Source: Taibaiella sp041660405
Lineage (GTDB): Bacteria > Bacteroidota > Bacteroidia > Chitinophagales > Chitinophagaceae
Direction: 5' to 3'
Length of the DNA: 64,000 nt
Assembly (NCBI GenBank): GCA_041660405.1
Contig: JBAZWL010000006.1
Location: 62,001-126,000 of the forward strand
How positions within the stretch are numbered: position 1 is the first letter of the stretch; each line of letters begins with the position of its first letter. Both the position numbers and the translations under genes were made by a program. The notes beneath the pieces were generated by a model, which saw only the letters and a list, made by a program, of their open reading frames with translations, searched no databases and was not told the DNA's origin. Of the stretch, positions 63,827 to 64,000 are shown in pieces.

Positions 63827-64000
63827 TTAGGATACCTCCTCAGATTTCAAAATAACGGAGCGCAGGCGCTTTTCATTTTTGTCGCCCCACTCACCTAATG
63901 CAGAAAGGATAGGAATTAAAGACTTGCCAAATTCGGTTAAGCTATATTCCACCTTAGGTGGTACCTGTGGATAAATTATTTTGGTAACCAGTTCGTGTTG
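63827..64000 (-). CDS. HxlR-type transcriptional regulator, N-terminus outside window
   Basis: The last 57 codons of a winged-helix MarR/HxlR regulator: VPPKVEYSLTEFGKSLIPIL and LSALGEWGDKN are diagnostic of HxlR. It senses electrophiles or aldehydes in relatives. The stop is at 63827-63829. Confidence 0.85.
   Translation of the reverse strand, partial: QHELVTKIIYPQVPPKVEYSLTEFGKSLIPILSALGEWGDKNEKRLRSVILKSEEVS

Overview
The window is chromosomal DNA from a member of the Bacteroidota, most likely the Chitinophagaceae or a close relative. Three things point there. Many genes are preceded by the Bacteroidota -7 promoter element TAnnTTTG, often followed by C. Several families are typical of this phylum (DUF3098, DUF5362, DUF5522, CarboxypepD_reg-type outer-membrane barrels, long NusB). 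The left end carries a giant Ig-like/beta-helix surface protein of the kind exported by type IX secretion. No rRNA, CRISPR array or intact insertion sequence was seen; one tRNA gene is present.

Layout. 1-7733 (minus): a secreted protein of more than 2,570 residues that runs off the left edge. 8107-10730 (minus): DUF3098, FtsX and a LolE-type permease. 10915-16077: rhomboid protease, DinB, a 1.5-kb AT-rich gene desert, a dicarboxylate/glutamate symporter and a secreted endonuclease/phosphatase-fold protein. 16242-22490 (minus): PPK2 and two paralogous secreted proteins of about 740 aa with a caspase-like His/Cys signature, separated by an array of small palindromes. 22788-31208 (plus): CAAX-type protease, CdsA, Psd, an IscA-type protein, LysA behind a terminator-bearing leader, and an outer-membrane barrel. 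31283-33564 (minus): DUF5362 and an orphan ketosynthase/chain-length-factor-like pair. 33714-39753: L,D-transpeptidase, then a minus-strand copper/redox group (MbnP, MbnH-like di-haem enzyme, CDICGCG outer-membrane protein, small Cys-rich membrane protein, thioredoxin-like lipid-envelope protein) beside a CNNM/CBS protein. 39999-49494: housekeeping genes (nusB, yajC, coaE, ribH, dxr, rseP, msrA), a TPR protein, an alkyltransferase-like protein and a frameshifted porin.

From tRNA-Ser (49632) to the right edge the character changes to an accessory region. Two direct repeats (49877-50091 and 60433-60632) each contain a promoter region and the first 15 codons of a Bacteroidota tyrosine integrase. 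They bracket about 10.5 kb of redox and electrophile-handling genes: DJ-1/PfpI, antibiotic-biosynthesis monooxygenase, alpha/beta hydrolase, carboxymuconolactone decarboxylase, cupin, quinone reductase, Crp-type regulators and a two-component system. The same theme continues to the right with YceI, pirin, a broken SDR, isochorismatase, another Crp and an HxlR regulator. I read this as a decayed integrative-element site next to tRNA-Ser.

Intergenic spaces are rich in palindromes: five 33-nt palindromes centred on TTT-N-AAA or a close variant, several 80-110-bp elements with perfect terminal inverted repeats, and the palindrome array at 19664-19931. Start codons were moved downstream of the longest possible ORF wherever a promoter element, signal peptide or family N-terminus made the upstream start unlikely.
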